A DNA stretch of 42,141 nt from the NCBI RefSeq assembly GCF_016008875.1, contig NZ_JADTQG010000025.1, positions 1-42,141 of the forward strand, read 5' to 3'. The translations under genes and the position numbers were made by a program. A model generated the notes under the pieces. It did no database searches and was not told the origin of the DNA. It saw nothing but the letters and a program-made list of their open reading frames with translations. Source of the DNA: Ectopseudomonas mendocina. GTDB taxonomy: Bacteria; Pseudomonadota; Gammaproteobacteria; Pseudomonadales; Pseudomonadaceae. Positions 15,641 through 24,070 of the stretch are shown here, in pieces (positions within the stretch are counted from its first letter, which is position 1; each line of letters starts with the position of its first letter).

Positions 15641-16525
15641 CTAGGGTCGCAGTTTGGCGCAGTGATCCTGCACAGGTTGCGCAGCGGTGAACCAGACGTA
15701 GTCCGCCATGGACGCGTCTACCTCACGGCCGACCTCGGCCAATATCAGCACACTATTGCCCGTCTGCGCCCCCAGATCGGCCAGATGCAGCGGTACGCCA
15801 AGATCCTTGCGCACGTGAAAGGCGCCGGCCAGCAACATGGCTGGTTGCGGGGCCGCCAGTAACACCTCGGCCATGCGTCGGTCGCGCTGTTGCTGTACGG
15901 CGAGCATCGCCGGCAACTGGCTGTCCGGTAGCAGGCCGCAGTGCGATTCGCGGATGTCGTCCAGCAGGCGCGCCTGTACGTCGGCGGCGCTGGAACGCTC
16001 GCCTTCCAGCGCCGGGCGCTGGCGATAGATCTGCATGATCTCGGCGCGGTCCAGGTTGGCCGCAAGCAAGGGGTATGGCTGCCGCAGTTGATGCAGCACC
16101 AGCGGCCCGTAAAGCGACCAGTCCCAGCCCGGCTGCCAGCCCAGGGCGTCGAATGGATCGCCAGGCGTCCGGCCCGCACGTGCCGCCACCTGAGCCAGCT
16201 CGACCTTGCCTTGCTGACCCGGGTTGAGCATCTCCATCAGCACGCTCCCCTGCGGCCGGGTCCTGGCCAGCTCGCGTGACAGCCAGAGCTGCAAGGCATG
16301 ATGATCGGGATTGTCGTGCCGCTCGCCGACCAATACCCGCTCGGCTCGCGCCAGGCGCTCCAGCAGTTGCTCGGGGCTGATCGACTGCCCGCTTGCCAAA
16401 TCGACGATACGACCCAGATCGGCATGCTCACGCCCCATCGGGGCGAGCGGTGCCGGTGGTGGCAAGGCATCTCGGCTCTGACAGGCAGCCAGCAGCATCA
16501 GACAGCTCAGCAGTACGACTCGCAT
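15641..16525 (-). CDS. phuW: PhuW, ChaN-family haem-binding lipoprotein
   Basis: This 294-residue protein has a lipoprotein signal ending at lipobox LAAC. The ChaN (DUF399) domain follows, with VLVGERHDNPDHH near its start. ChaN of Campylobacter is an iron-regulated haem-binding lipoprotein. The ATG at 16525 has GGAG eight bases upstream; an ATG at 16540, directly after the phuV stop, is the alternative and would add five residues. It is the last clearly haem-related gene of the operon, matching P. aeruginosa phuW. Confidence 0.88.
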   Translation of the reverse strand: MRVVLLSCLMLLAACQSRDALPPPAPLAPMGREHADLGRIVDLASGQSISPEQLLERLARAERVLVGERHDNPDHHALQLWLSRELARTRPQGSVLMEMLNPGQQGKVELAQVAARAGRTPGDPFDALGWQPGWDWSLYGPLVLHQLRQPYPLLAANLDRAEIMQIYRQRPALEGERSSAADVQARLLDDIRESHCGLLPDSQLPAMLAVQQQRDRRMAEVLLAAPQPAMLLAGAFHVRKDLGVPLHLADLGAQTGNSVLILAEVGREVDASMADYVWFTAAQPVQDHCAKLRP

Positions 16526-16540
16526 CGAGGGCTCCAGCAT

Positions 16541-17308
16541 TCAGCGTGCGACGATCAATGGATGACCGCGTTCGGGATGAGTCTGCACCAGCACTTCCAG
16601 ACCGAACACGGCCTGCAGAGGCTCGGCGCGCAATACCTCGGCAGGCGTGCCCAGCGCATGCGCCCTGCCCTCTTCCAGCAACAGCAGGCGATCACAATAG
16701 CGTGCAGCCAGATTCAGGTCGTGGAGGATCACCAGCACGGCCGCACCGGATTCGGCCAGACGGCGAACCGCCTGCAGGCAGGTGTGCTGATGCAGCGGAT
16801 CGAGCATTGAGGTCGGCTCGTCGAGCAGCAGAATCTGCCCCTCACCACCCGGCCACAACTGCGCCAGCACCCGCGCCAGGTGCACGCGCTGACGCTCGCC
16901 GCCAGACAGGGCCAGGTAGCTGCGCCCCGTCAGGTGAGCGGCGTCGGCCGCATGCAGCGCCTCCTTGATGATCTGCGCATCGCGCACGCGCCCGCTGTCA
17001 TGCGGCAGGCGCCCCATGGCGACCACTTCCTCGACGCGGAAGGCGAAATTCAGGCTCGAACTCTGTGGCAGTACGGCCAGGCGCCGTGCCCGCTGCGGCC
17101 CGGACCAATCATCGAGCGCACGCTGATCCAGCGTCACCTGCCCGGCACTGGCCGGCAGCTCGCCAGTCATCGCTGCCAACAGAGTGCTCTTGCCCGCACC
17201 GTTCGGCCCCAGCACGCCCAGTACTTCGCCCGGGCGCAGCTGCAGGTCGATGCCACTGAGCACCACCTGCTGCCCGCGGCGAATTTCCAGCTGTTCGACC
17301 CGCAGCAT
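16541..17308 (-). CDS. phuV: Haem ABC transporter ATP-binding protein PhuV
   Basis: This 255-residue ATPase powers haem transport across the inner membrane. Walker A is GPNGAGKST, the ABC signature is LSGGERQRVHLARV, and Walker B is ILLLDEPTS. It starts at the ATG at 17308, overlapping the phuU stop by one base. The family equivalent in other bacteria is HmuV. Confidence 0.96.
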   Translation of the reverse strand: MLRVEQLEIRRGQQVVLSGIDLQLRPGEVLGVLGPNGAGKSTLLAAMTGELPASAGQVTLDQRALDDWSGPQRARRLAVLPQSSSLNFAFRVEEVVAMGRLPHDSGRVRDAQIIKEALHAADAAHLTGRSYLALSGGERQRVHLARVLAQLWPGGEGQILLLDEPTSMLDPLHQHTCLQAVRRLAESGAAVLVILHDLNLAARYCDRLLLLEEGRAHALGTPAEVLRAEPLQAVFGLEVLVQTHPERGHPLIVAR

Positions 17309-18348
17309 CAGCTTCGCCCCCGCACCAGCAGATAGAGGAAGAACGGCGCGCCGATCAGCGCCGTGACGATACCGATCGGCAACTCGGCCGGCGCCAGCGC
17401 CAGACGCGCGACCAGATCGGCCAGCAGCAACAGGCTCGCCCCGGCGAGCGCGGATGCCGGCAACAACAGGCGATGATCGGGGCCGACCAGCAGACGCATC
17501 AGGTGCGGCACCACCAGACCGATGAAGCCGATCAGGCCGGCGGCGGCCACCGCTGCGCCGACACCCAGCGCGGTGCAGAACACCAGCTCGCGCTTGAGCC
17601 GCTCGACATCGAAACCGAGGTGGCGTGCCTCCGACTCACCGAGCAGCAGGGCATTCAACGCCCGCGCTCGCCGCGGCAGCCATGCCGCCACGGCCAGCGT
17701 GGCCAGCAACAGCGGCCAGAGCCGCGCATAGCTGGCGCCATTGAGGCTGCCCAGGTTCCAGAACGTCAGGGTACGCAGGGTCGCATCGTCCGCCAGGTAG
17801 GTGAACAGGCCGATGGCCGCACCAGCCAGTGCAGTCAAGGCAATCCCGGCCAGCAGCATGGTCGCCACATTGGTCTGCCCGTCACGCCGGCCCAGGCGAT
17901 AGACCAGCGCTGTCACCAGCAAGCCGCCAACGAAGGCGCAGACCGACAACAAATAGGGCGCGAAGGCTTCGGGTAAACCGCCGAGAGCAGCGCCACCGAC
18001 GATGGCCACCGCGGCGCCCAGTGCCGCGCCGCTAGAGACGCCGACCAGGCCGGGGTCGGCCAAAGGGTTGCGAAACAGGCCCTGCATCGCCACACCGCAC
18101 AGCGCCAGCACCATGCCAACCGCCAGGCCAAGCAAGGTGCGCGGCATGCGAATCTGCGACAGGATCAGTTCCGCCTGCTGCACCGATGCATCCTCAGTAA
18201 CCGGCAGGCCCAGCAGACGCAGCGTAGCACTCAGGGTATCCCCCAGAGGCAGGCTGACCGGCCCGAGCGCCAGCGAAAGCCACAATGCGAGCACGAGCAA
18301 CAAGCCCAGTGCAATGAACAAAGGGCGCGTCGAAAAAGGTGAGGTCAT
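17308..18348 (-). CDS. phuU: Haem ABC transporter permease PhuU
   Basis: This 346-residue FecCD/BtuC-type permease has about ten hydrophobic segments. The conserved GxxxQGLFRNPLADPGLVGVS-type region lies near residues 85-110. The last helices end in GIVTALIGAPFFLYLL, a hallmark of the family. Its ATG overlaps the phuT stop by four bases (ATGA). Confidence 0.96.
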   Translation of the reverse strand: MTSPFSTRPLFIALGLLLVLALWLSLALGPVSLPLGDTLSATLRLLGLPVTEDASVQQAELILSQIRMPRTLLGLAVGMVLALCGVAMQGLFRNPLADPGLVGVSSGAALGAAVAIVGGAALGGLPEAFAPYLLSVCAFVGGLLVTALVYRLGRRDGQTNVATMLLAGIALTALAGAAIGLFTYLADDATLRTLTFWNLGSLNGASYARLWPLLLATLAVAAWLPRRARALNALLLGESEARHLGFDVERLKRELVFCTALGVGAAVAAAGLIGFIGLVVPHLMRLLVGPDHRLLLPASALAGASLLLLADLVARLALAPAELPIGIVTALIGAPFFLYLLVRGRS

Positions 18349-19244
18349 GGCTCGCGTTTGGCTTCAGCAGTCAGGGGTTGGCTGGCAGGATAAAAGCCTG
18401 CGGCGAGCATCGCCAGCCCATCCGGTACGCGCGGCCCAAGGCCGCCAACCAGCAGGGTCGGGTCGAGCGCCAGCAAACGTCCCTCGCGCGCCGCGCGGGT
18501 AGCGGCCAGGGCCGGGTTCTGCTGCAGCAGGGCCTGCCTCGCGGCATCGCCTTCCAGGGCGCGATCAGCCACCACCACGACCTGAGGATCAAGCGCCAGC
18601 AGCGCTTCGCTGGACAACGCCTTATAGCCAGTGTGGCTGGCCAGGTTGCGCCCACCGGCGCGGCTGATCAGCCAGTCGGCCGCAGTATCGGTGCCACCCA
18701 CCAGCGGGCTGCCACCGGCATGCCCGAGCAACAACAGTACACCGGGTGCCTCCTGGCTGCGCTGGGCCTGTTCGACCCACTGCTGCTGGGTCTGCAGACG
18801 CGCCTGGTAATCGGCAAAGGCGCGTTGCGCCACCGCTTCATCACCGAGCAGGTGCCCCAGGCGCTGCAGGTTGGCCTGCAGGGTGTCCAGCTCGGCCTGC
18901 GCGCTGAGACGCTCGATGCGCACGCCAGCCGCCGCCAGTTGCTCGAGCACCGGCGGCGGGCCCATTTCCTCGCTGCCAAGCAGCAGATCAGGGCGCAGGG
19001 CGAGAATGCCCTCCGCCGCCAGTTGACGCTGATAACCGACGCTGGGCAGTTTGCTCAGTGACGCCGGATGCCGACTGGTGGTATCGACGCCCACCAGCTT
19101 GTATTCACCGCCCAGCAACACCACCCACTCGCTCAGGGCTCCGCCGGAGCTTACCCAGCGCTGCGGCAATGGCTCGTCAGCCAGCGCCAGATTGGGAAAC
19201 AGCAGGACGGCCGCCAGGCCGCCCAGGATATTCGCAAGACGCAT
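18345..19244 (-). CDS. phuT: Periplasmic haem-binding protein PhuT
   Basis: This 299-residue cluster A-III substrate-binding protein has a Sec signal peptide (MRLANILGGLAAVLLFPNL, cleavage near ALA-DE). The characteristic Tyr haem ligand is probably the one in LPSVGYQRQLAAEG. It hands haem to PhuUV. GGAG precedes the ATG. It starts 56 bases after the phuS stop, in the same operon. Confidence 0.95.
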   Translation of the reverse strand: MRLANILGGLAAVLLFPNLALADEPLPQRWVSSGGALSEWVVLLGGEYKLVGVDTTSRHPASLSKLPSVGYQRQLAAEGILALRPDLLLGSEEMGPPPVLEQLAAAGVRIERLSAQAELDTLQANLQRLGHLLGDEAVAQRAFADYQARLQTQQQWVEQAQRSQEAPGVLLLLGHAGGSPLVGGTDTAADWLISRAGGRNLASHTGYKALSSEALLALDPQVVVVADRALEGDAARQALLQQNPALAATRAAREGRLLALDPTLLVGGLGPRVPDGLAMLAAGFYPASQPLTAEAKREP

Positions 19245-19300
19245 GGTCTCGACTCCTCGAACGTGACATCGACCGGCCCCTGCGGGGGAACCGGCAGGGA

Positions 19301-20365
19301 TCAGGCCAGCACCGGCAGCGACTCGGCCAGCTCGCGCCAGTCGTCACGCTCGGCCATGCCGGGCTTGCGCGCGCCGAACAGCTGGACCACCAGCTCGCCG
19401 TCTGCGTCGAAGGCCTCCAGGCTGGTGATCACGCCGTCGACACTGGGCTTGCGCACACGCCACAGCTCGACCACGCCGCGGGTCTGCAGGTGCAGGTTGA
19501 AGTCGGGGTCGAGCACGTTGAACCAACTGTCCATCCAGCGCAGGTTGTTCACCGCACCGGTGTGAATCTGGATGCAGTGGCGATTACCGACAAACACCAT
19601 GATCGGCACTTCACGGGCAGCCGCCTGCTCCATCAGCACCGTCAGTTCGGAGGTCGCCAGCGGCTGCGCCCATTGCTCGCCCGCCAGGCGCAACGCCTGG
19701 GTACGGGCCACCTGATGTTTTTTCAGCAGGGCGAAGAAATGATGGGTGTCCTGCAGCGTCGCCCAACCCTCACGCAGCGCCTGAGTGTCGATATCGGCAT
19801 CGGCCTTGCGCGCTGGTGCGGCGGACGGTGGCAGCAATTGCAGCTCGGCGCTCTGCTCGCCGGCGAAGCGCTCGATCAGCGGTTGCCAGGCGTCCAGCTC
19901 ACTACGCTCGGTCAGGTACACCTTGTGCACGGCAACACCCTGTTGGTCGAACACCTGGATGCTGCGCTGGGTACCCTTGGCGGTCTCCTCGGCGACAGCG
20001 AACACGCTGGCCCAGCCACCGAGAAACAGACGCAGGTCGATATCAGCGGACACCACCAGGCCCATCTGCCCGGAGGCGGAAACGCTCACCTCGCGGTACA
20101 GCCCCTTGCGCTCATGCACGCAGTGCTCGTTGCGGGTCAGCACCATCACATGCCCCAGCTCGCCGAGCGCCGGCAGCAGCGCCGCCCAGTCCGGGCGAAG
20201 GCGCTGGGTATCGATGCCAAGACGGCTTGCAGTCAGTTCAGCCTCGCTGACGCCCAGCTGCGCTGCTGCTTCGCGGGCGCGCAGTCGGGGTTGCTCATCA
20301 CGTAGCGCTTGCCAGGCCTGGTACAGATTGGCAGTCGGTGCGGCCAGGGTGTTTGCGGTACTCAT
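19301..20365 (-). CDS. phuS: Cytoplasmic haem-binding/degrading protein PhuS
   Basis: This 354-residue protein has two homologous halves (HemS/ChuX fold). The first half carries NEHCVHERKGLYRE and the second NRHCIQIHTGAVNN at equivalent positions. In P. aeruginosa PhuS delivers haem to haem oxygenase HemO and also binds upstream of prrF1, linking haem to PrrF control. The close proximity of prrF here makes that link plausible. It is the first gene of the leftward phu operon, under the Fur-like region shared with phuR. Confidence 0.95.
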   Translation of the reverse strand: MSTANTLAAPTANLYQAWQALRDEQPRLRAREAAAQLGVSEAELTASRLGIDTQRLRPDWAALLPALGELGHVMVLTRNEHCVHERKGLYREVSVSASGQMGLVVSADIDLRLFLGGWASVFAVAEETAKGTQRSIQVFDQQGVAVHKVYLTERSELDAWQPLIERFAGEQSAELQLLPPSAAPARKADADIDTQALREGWATLQDTHHFFALLKKHQVARTQALRLAGEQWAQPLATSELTVLMEQAAAREVPIMVFVGNRHCIQIHTGAVNNLRWMDSWFNVLDPDFNLHLQTRGVVELWRVRKPSVDGVITSLEAFDADGELVVQLFGARKPGMAERDDWRELAESLPVLA

Positions 20366-20440
20366 CGGGACGTTCCTCTCTCACGGGTTATCCACTCCGG
20401 CGACGACGCGAGCGCGTGCCGACACAGCAGTGCAATTTTC

Positions 20441-20490
20441 GAGAAAGATAATCTACCTGAGAATTATTTGCATCAGATAAATAATCTGGT
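20441..20490. promoter_or_regulatory. Fur-box cluster between phuS and phuR
   Basis: This AT-rich island in a GC-rich gap contains AGAT-A-ATCT (20446-20454), GAGAATTATT (20459-20468) and CAGATAAATAATCTG (20474-20488, with palindromic ends). These are recognisable as overlapping Fur hexamers (GATAAT-like). The island lies midway between two divergent haem-uptake units that are Fur-regulated in P. aeruginosa. Exact box boundaries are uncertain. Confidence 0.7.
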
Positions 20491-20555
20491 TAACGTCTTG
20501 CGCCGTCGCCAACCAGGCAGTCGCAGAACTGCCAAGCATGCAATGGAGTATCACC

Positions 20556-22772
20556 ATGCTCGTTCGCCCGCCCTACGCTCGCCGTCCCTGGCTCGCGCTG
20601 CTGTTGCTGTGCCCTTCCCTGGCCCTGGCCCTGGCCGATACGCCGACCGAGTTGCCAGATGTCGAAGTCACCGCTGCTGCGGCCAAACAGCCGCTGCCAA
20701 CCACCACCCAGACCGATGCACAAACGCTGGAACGCCGTCAGATCCGCAGCTTCGACGACCTGTCGCGACGCGCGGAACCCGGGGTGAACTTCAACCGCAG
20801 CAACAACAGCATCAACATCCGCGGCCTGGACCGCGATCGCGTGCTGACCACCATCGACGGCATTCGCATGCCCTGGCTGAACGACGCAGTGCGAGAAGTG
20901 AATGGCGGCCTGGACAGCATCGATTTCCAGAGCCTGTCCTCGATCGACGTGGTGCGCGGTGCCAACTCCAGCCAGGTCGGCTCCGGCGCCCTGGGTGGCG
21001 CGCTGCAGCTGCGCACGCTGAACCCGGACGACCTGCTGGGCGACAAGGACGAGTTCGCCGGCCTGATCAAGAACGACTACGACAGCGCCGATCGTAGCTG
21101 GGGGCTCAATGCCGCGCTGGCCGGTCGCTTCAACGACACTTCCTGGTTGCTCCAGGCTGGCGGACGCAAGGGTCACGAGCTCGACACCCAGGGCAACCGC
21201 GATGTGCTGGGCACCCAGCGTACCGAGGCCAACCCCAGCGATACCGATCAGCACAGCCTGCTGCTCAAGGTTCAGCAAAAGCTCGACGGCGGGCACCGCG
21301 TCGGTGTAACCGCCGAACTGTTCGAACGCACCGAGGACATGGACAGCCGCATCAACCAGGGCACCGCCAACTACCCTCGGCACTACGACACCCGCGAGAA
21401 CAACGAGCGCAAACGTCTGTCCTTCGACCACCAGTACCGTGCCGAAAACACGGATGGCCTGCTGGACTGGGCCGACACCATCGTCTACTGGCAGAAACTG
21501 CGCCGAGAGGATGAGGTGGATGCGATCCGCGCCGGGACCCTGGCCGGCCCCTTTGGCCGCGACAACGAGATCGAGAAGACCCAGTACGGCGTCACCAGCA
21601 GCCTGGGCAAGCAGTTGGGCCAGCACAACCTGACCCTGGGCGCGGAGTGGAGCCGCGTCGAGGCCGAGCAGTACAGCGGCGGCTACGATGCCTGCCCCAG
21701 CGTACTGGTACCGCCCTTCCCGCCGCGCCCGGACAGCACGCCGGCTGGCATCTACTTCTCCTGCATCAACTTGCATACCAACCAGGCCGAGATGCCGAAA
21801 ACACCGGGCAACCTGTATGGCCTTTACCTGAAAGACGACATCGCCCTCAGCGACACCCTGACCCTGACACCGGGCGTGCGTTACGACCGTTACGAATACA
21901 AGCCCAAGAGCGGCACCAGCGGTTACGTGCTGGCCGGCGACAGCGTGATGCTCACCGAGAACAAGGATTCCAACTGGTCCGGCAGCCTGCTGCTGACCTG
22001 GCAGGCGCACGAGCTGGCCACCCTCTACGCGCAGTGGGCGCAGGGTTTCAAGGCACCGGACGTCAACGAGCTGTACAGCACCTTCACCAACTCCGGCATG
22101 GGCTACGCGCGGGTCGGCAACCCCAACCTCAAGCCCGAGGAGAGCACCGGCTACGAGGTCGGCGCACGCCTGGGCGACAGCCGGCTGGGTGGCTCCATTA
22201 GCCTGTTCGACAACCGCTACAAGAACTTCATCGACAGTATTGCGGCCAATGAAGAGGATTACGGCTTCGAGCCGGGCGAGTTCCCGACCTTCTTCGAGGT
22301 CATGGAAAACCGCGACAAGGTGCGCATCTATGGCGCAGAAGGCACCGCACACTGGCAGTTCGCGCCCTCCTGGCAGGCCTGGACCTCGGTCGCCTGGGCC
22401 GTGGGCAAGGATCGCGAGACCAAGCAGCACCTGAACTCGGTCGCCCCGCTGACCGGTACCCTCGGCCTCAGCTACACCCAGCAGCACTACGGCGCGGACC
22501 TGATGCTGACCGCCGCACGCCGCCGCGACAAGGTCGAGAACGACGGCGACTTCCAGGCCCCCGGCTACGGCGTGGTCGATCTCACCGGCTACTGGCAACC
22601 GGCAGCACTGGACGGCGTCAGGCTGCAGGCCGGCCTGTTCAACCTGTTCGACAAGAAGTACTGGAACGCCCTCAACGTGCCCAGCGCTGGCGGCCGCACC
22701 ACCCCGCAACCGGTCGACTATTACAGCGAGCCAGGTCGCAGCTTCCGCGTGTCGGCATCCTGGCAGTTCTAG
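20556..22772 (+). CDS. phuR: TonB-dependent haem/haemoglobin receptor PhuR
   Basis: This outer-membrane receptor has 738 residues from the ATG at 20556 (GGAG eight bases upstream; an ATG at 20538 is less likely). The signal peptide ends near residue 28, and a TonB-box-like ELPDVEVTA follows. The plug spans about residues 45-160. The haem-receptor signatures are GFKAPDVNELY (FRAP-like) and GNPNLKPEES (NPNL). The C-terminus ends in SFRVSASWQF with a terminal aromatic, as outer-membrane barrels do. No histidine occurs in the first 206 residues. The PhuR His-Tyr haem pair is therefore in doubt, although a Tyr (GMGYARVG) is present just before NPNL. Confidence 0.93.
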   Translation: MLVRPPYARRPWLALLLLCPSLALALADTPTELPDVEVTAAAAKQPLPTTTQTDAQTLERRQIRSFDDLSRRAEPGVNFNRSNNSINIRGLDRDRVLTTIDGIRMPWLNDAVREVNGGLDSIDFQSLSSIDVVRGANSSQVGSGALGGALQLRTLNPDDLLGDKDEFAGLIKNDYDSADRSWGLNAALAGRFNDTSWLLQAGGRKGHELDTQGNRDVLGTQRTEANPSDTDQHSLLLKVQQKLDGGHRVGVTAELFERTEDMDSRINQGTANYPRHYDTRENNERKRLSFDHQYRAENTDGLLDWADTIVYWQKLRREDEVDAIRAGTLAGPFGRDNEIEKTQYGVTSSLGKQLGQHNLTLGAEWSRVEAEQYSGGYDACPSVLVPPFPPRPDSTPAGIYFSCINLHTNQAEMPKTPGNLYGLYLKDDIALSDTLTLTPGVRYDRYEYKPKSGTSGYVLAGDSVMLTENKDSNWSGSLLLTWQAHELATLYAQWAQGFKAPDVNELYSTFTNSGMGYARVGNPNLKPEESTGYEVGARLGDSRLGGSISLFDNRYKNFIDSIAANEEDYGFEPGEFPTFFEVMENRDKVRIYGAEGTAHWQFAPSWQAWTSVAWAVGKDRETKQHLNSVAPLTGTLGLSYTQQHYGADLMLTAARRRDKVENDGDFQAPGYGVVDLTGYWQPAALDGVRLQAGLFNLFDKKYWNALNVPSAGGRTTPQPVDYYSEPGRSFRVSASWQF

Positions 22773-22802
22773 AAACGCTTACGCAGATTCCGAGTTCCAC
22801 TT

Positions 22803-22889
22803 GGCGCATGGATGCGCCCTCCTCCTTCCTGCGGGATAATCCGCACCTGTTGCGGCGCTATGCGCCACCTTCTCCCCGCTGGGAGAAGG
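22803..22889. repeat. Small inverted repeats between phuR and the Rieske gene
   Basis: Two perfect hairpins are present: GGCGCAT-GG-ATGCGCC (22803-22818) and CCTTCTCCC with GGGAGAAGG (22868-22889, four-base loop). A weaker GGCGC-TAT-GCGCC lies between them. No T-run follows either, so these look like dispersed intergenic palindromes; they may stabilise the phuR mRNA 3' end. Confidence 0.5.
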
Positions 22890-22936
22890 TCATCAGAGGT
22901 CGTCACCCGGCGACTTCACGCTAACGGGAAACCGCG

Positions 22937-23266
22937 ATGATCCGCTTGTGTGCCCCACAGGAGCTGGTTGAAGGCCAGAGCCGGGGCTTTACCATCGACC
23001 GACTTGACCTGCTCGCTGTGCGCAGGGACGGCCGGGTGCATGCCTACCTCAACCGCTGCCCACATCGCGGCATAGCCCTGGAATGGCAGAAGGATGCCTT
23101 TCTCGATGACAGCGGCAGCCTGATCCGCTGCGCCACCCACGGCGCGCTGTTTCTCATCGAAAGTGGCGAATGCGTGGCGGGGCCTTGCGAGGGGCAGGCG
23201 CTGCAACTGCTGGTGTGTCGGGAAGATGCCGAAGGTATCTGGATCGAAGGTGCTGCGGCCAGGTAG
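22937..23266 (+). CDS. Stand-alone Rieske [2Fe-2S] protein
   Basis: This 109-residue soluble protein contains both halves of the Rieske cluster site: Cys41-Pro-His43 (CPHRG) and Cys65-x2-His68 (CATHGALF). It resembles ferredoxin-type Rieske proteins of the NirD/dioxygenase-ferredoxin class rather than the membrane bc1 protein. Its redox partner is unknown. The stop codon TAG lies within the GTAG end of a REP element. It is 164 bases downstream of phuR on the same strand. Confidence 0.88.
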   Translation: MIRLCAPQELVEGQSRGFTIDRLDLLAVRRDGRVHAYLNRCPHRGIALEWQKDAFLDDSGSLIRCATHGALFLIESGECVAGPCEGQALQLLVCREDAEGIWIEGAAAR

Positions 23267-23323
23267 CCCGCATGCAATCCGGGGATGGGCGAAAACTGGA
23301 TCCCCGGATTGCATCCGGGCTAC
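23263..23323. repeat. REP (GTAG-type) inverted pair
   Basis: GTAGCCCGCATGCAATCCGG starts at 23263, and its near-exact reverse complement, ending GCATCCGGGCTAC, finishes at 23323. The two are separated by a short spacer. GTAG-headed REPs of this kind are spread by RAYT tyrosine transposases in Pseudomonas. A related copy is at 26884-26943. Confidence 0.85.
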
Positions 23324-23362
23324 GTCAACATCTCGCCCACCGCGCTACCGAAACAGCGCACC

Positions 23363-24070
23363 CTACGTCAGGACTTCCAGCCGGCGCGTCAGGGCGACGC
23401 CCTCGGGGCTGAGCTCGGCGCCATAAGCCAGCACCTCCACGCCCGCGGCCTTGGCATCGCGCAGGCCGGCGGCGTAAGCCGGATCGATCTCCTCCGCCGC
23501 GCGCACGGCGCGAATGTCCGAGAGGTTCACGCAATACAGCTGCACCGTGCGCACGCCGGCCCGCGCTAGCGCCGCCAGCTCGCGCAGGTGCTTGGCGCCA
23601 CGTTGCGTCACCGCATCGGGAAAGGCCGCGACGTCACTGCCCTCGAAGCCTAGCGTCACGCTCTTGACCTCGACATAGACCAGCCCATCCGGGTAATCCA
23701 GGCGAAAATCGGCACGGCTGTTTTCCACGCCGTAAGCCACCTCGCGCTTGAGCGCGGTAAAGCCGGCCAGCTCGGTGATCAGCCCGGCACGCAGCGCCTC
23801 TTCCACCAGCGCGTTGGCCCGTGCGGTGTTAATGCAGGCCAGGCGCCCCTGTGGCGTTTCACTGATTTCCCAGCTGCCCGGCAGCTTGCGCTTGGGATCA
23901 TTGCTGCGGCTGAACCACACCCGGCAACCTTCGCTCATGCAATTGAGCATCGAACCGGTGTTGGCGCAGTGGATGGTCAGCAACTCACCGCTGGCCGTCT
24001 CGATATCGGCGAGAAAACGCTTGTAGCGGCGCAGCAGACGGCCCTGCTCCAGCGGCGGATCAAAGCGCAT
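23363..24070 (-). CDS. sfsA: SfsA family protein (DNA/RNA-nuclease-superfamily fold)
   Basis: This 235-residue protein starts MRFDPPLEQGRLLRRYKRFL, the classic SfsA N-terminus, followed by IHCANTGSM. It has the PD-(D/E)xK-like core EVKSVTLG. E. coli SfsA was named for sugar-fermentation stimulation; its true activity is unclear. Its ATG lies 11 bases inside the preceding aminotransferase gene, so the two are co-transcribed. Confidence 0.94.
   Translation of the reverse strand: MRFDPPLEQGRLLRRYKRFLADIETASGELLTIHCANTGSMLNCMSEGCRVWFSRSNDPKRKLPGSWEISETPQGRLACINTARANALVEEALRAGLITELAGFTALKREVAYGVENSRADFRLDYPDGLVYVEVKSVTLGFEGSDVAAFPDAVTQRGAKHLRELAALARAGVRTVQLYCVNLSDIRAVRAAEEIDPAYAAGLRDAKAAGVEVLAYGAELSPEGVALTRRLEVLT

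Noticed and set aside
20490..22709. A 739-codon open frame antisense to phuR
   Set aside because: It is the shadow of a GC-rich gene, shows low-complexity Val/Ala/Gly/Gln composition, and phuR has all receptor signatures.
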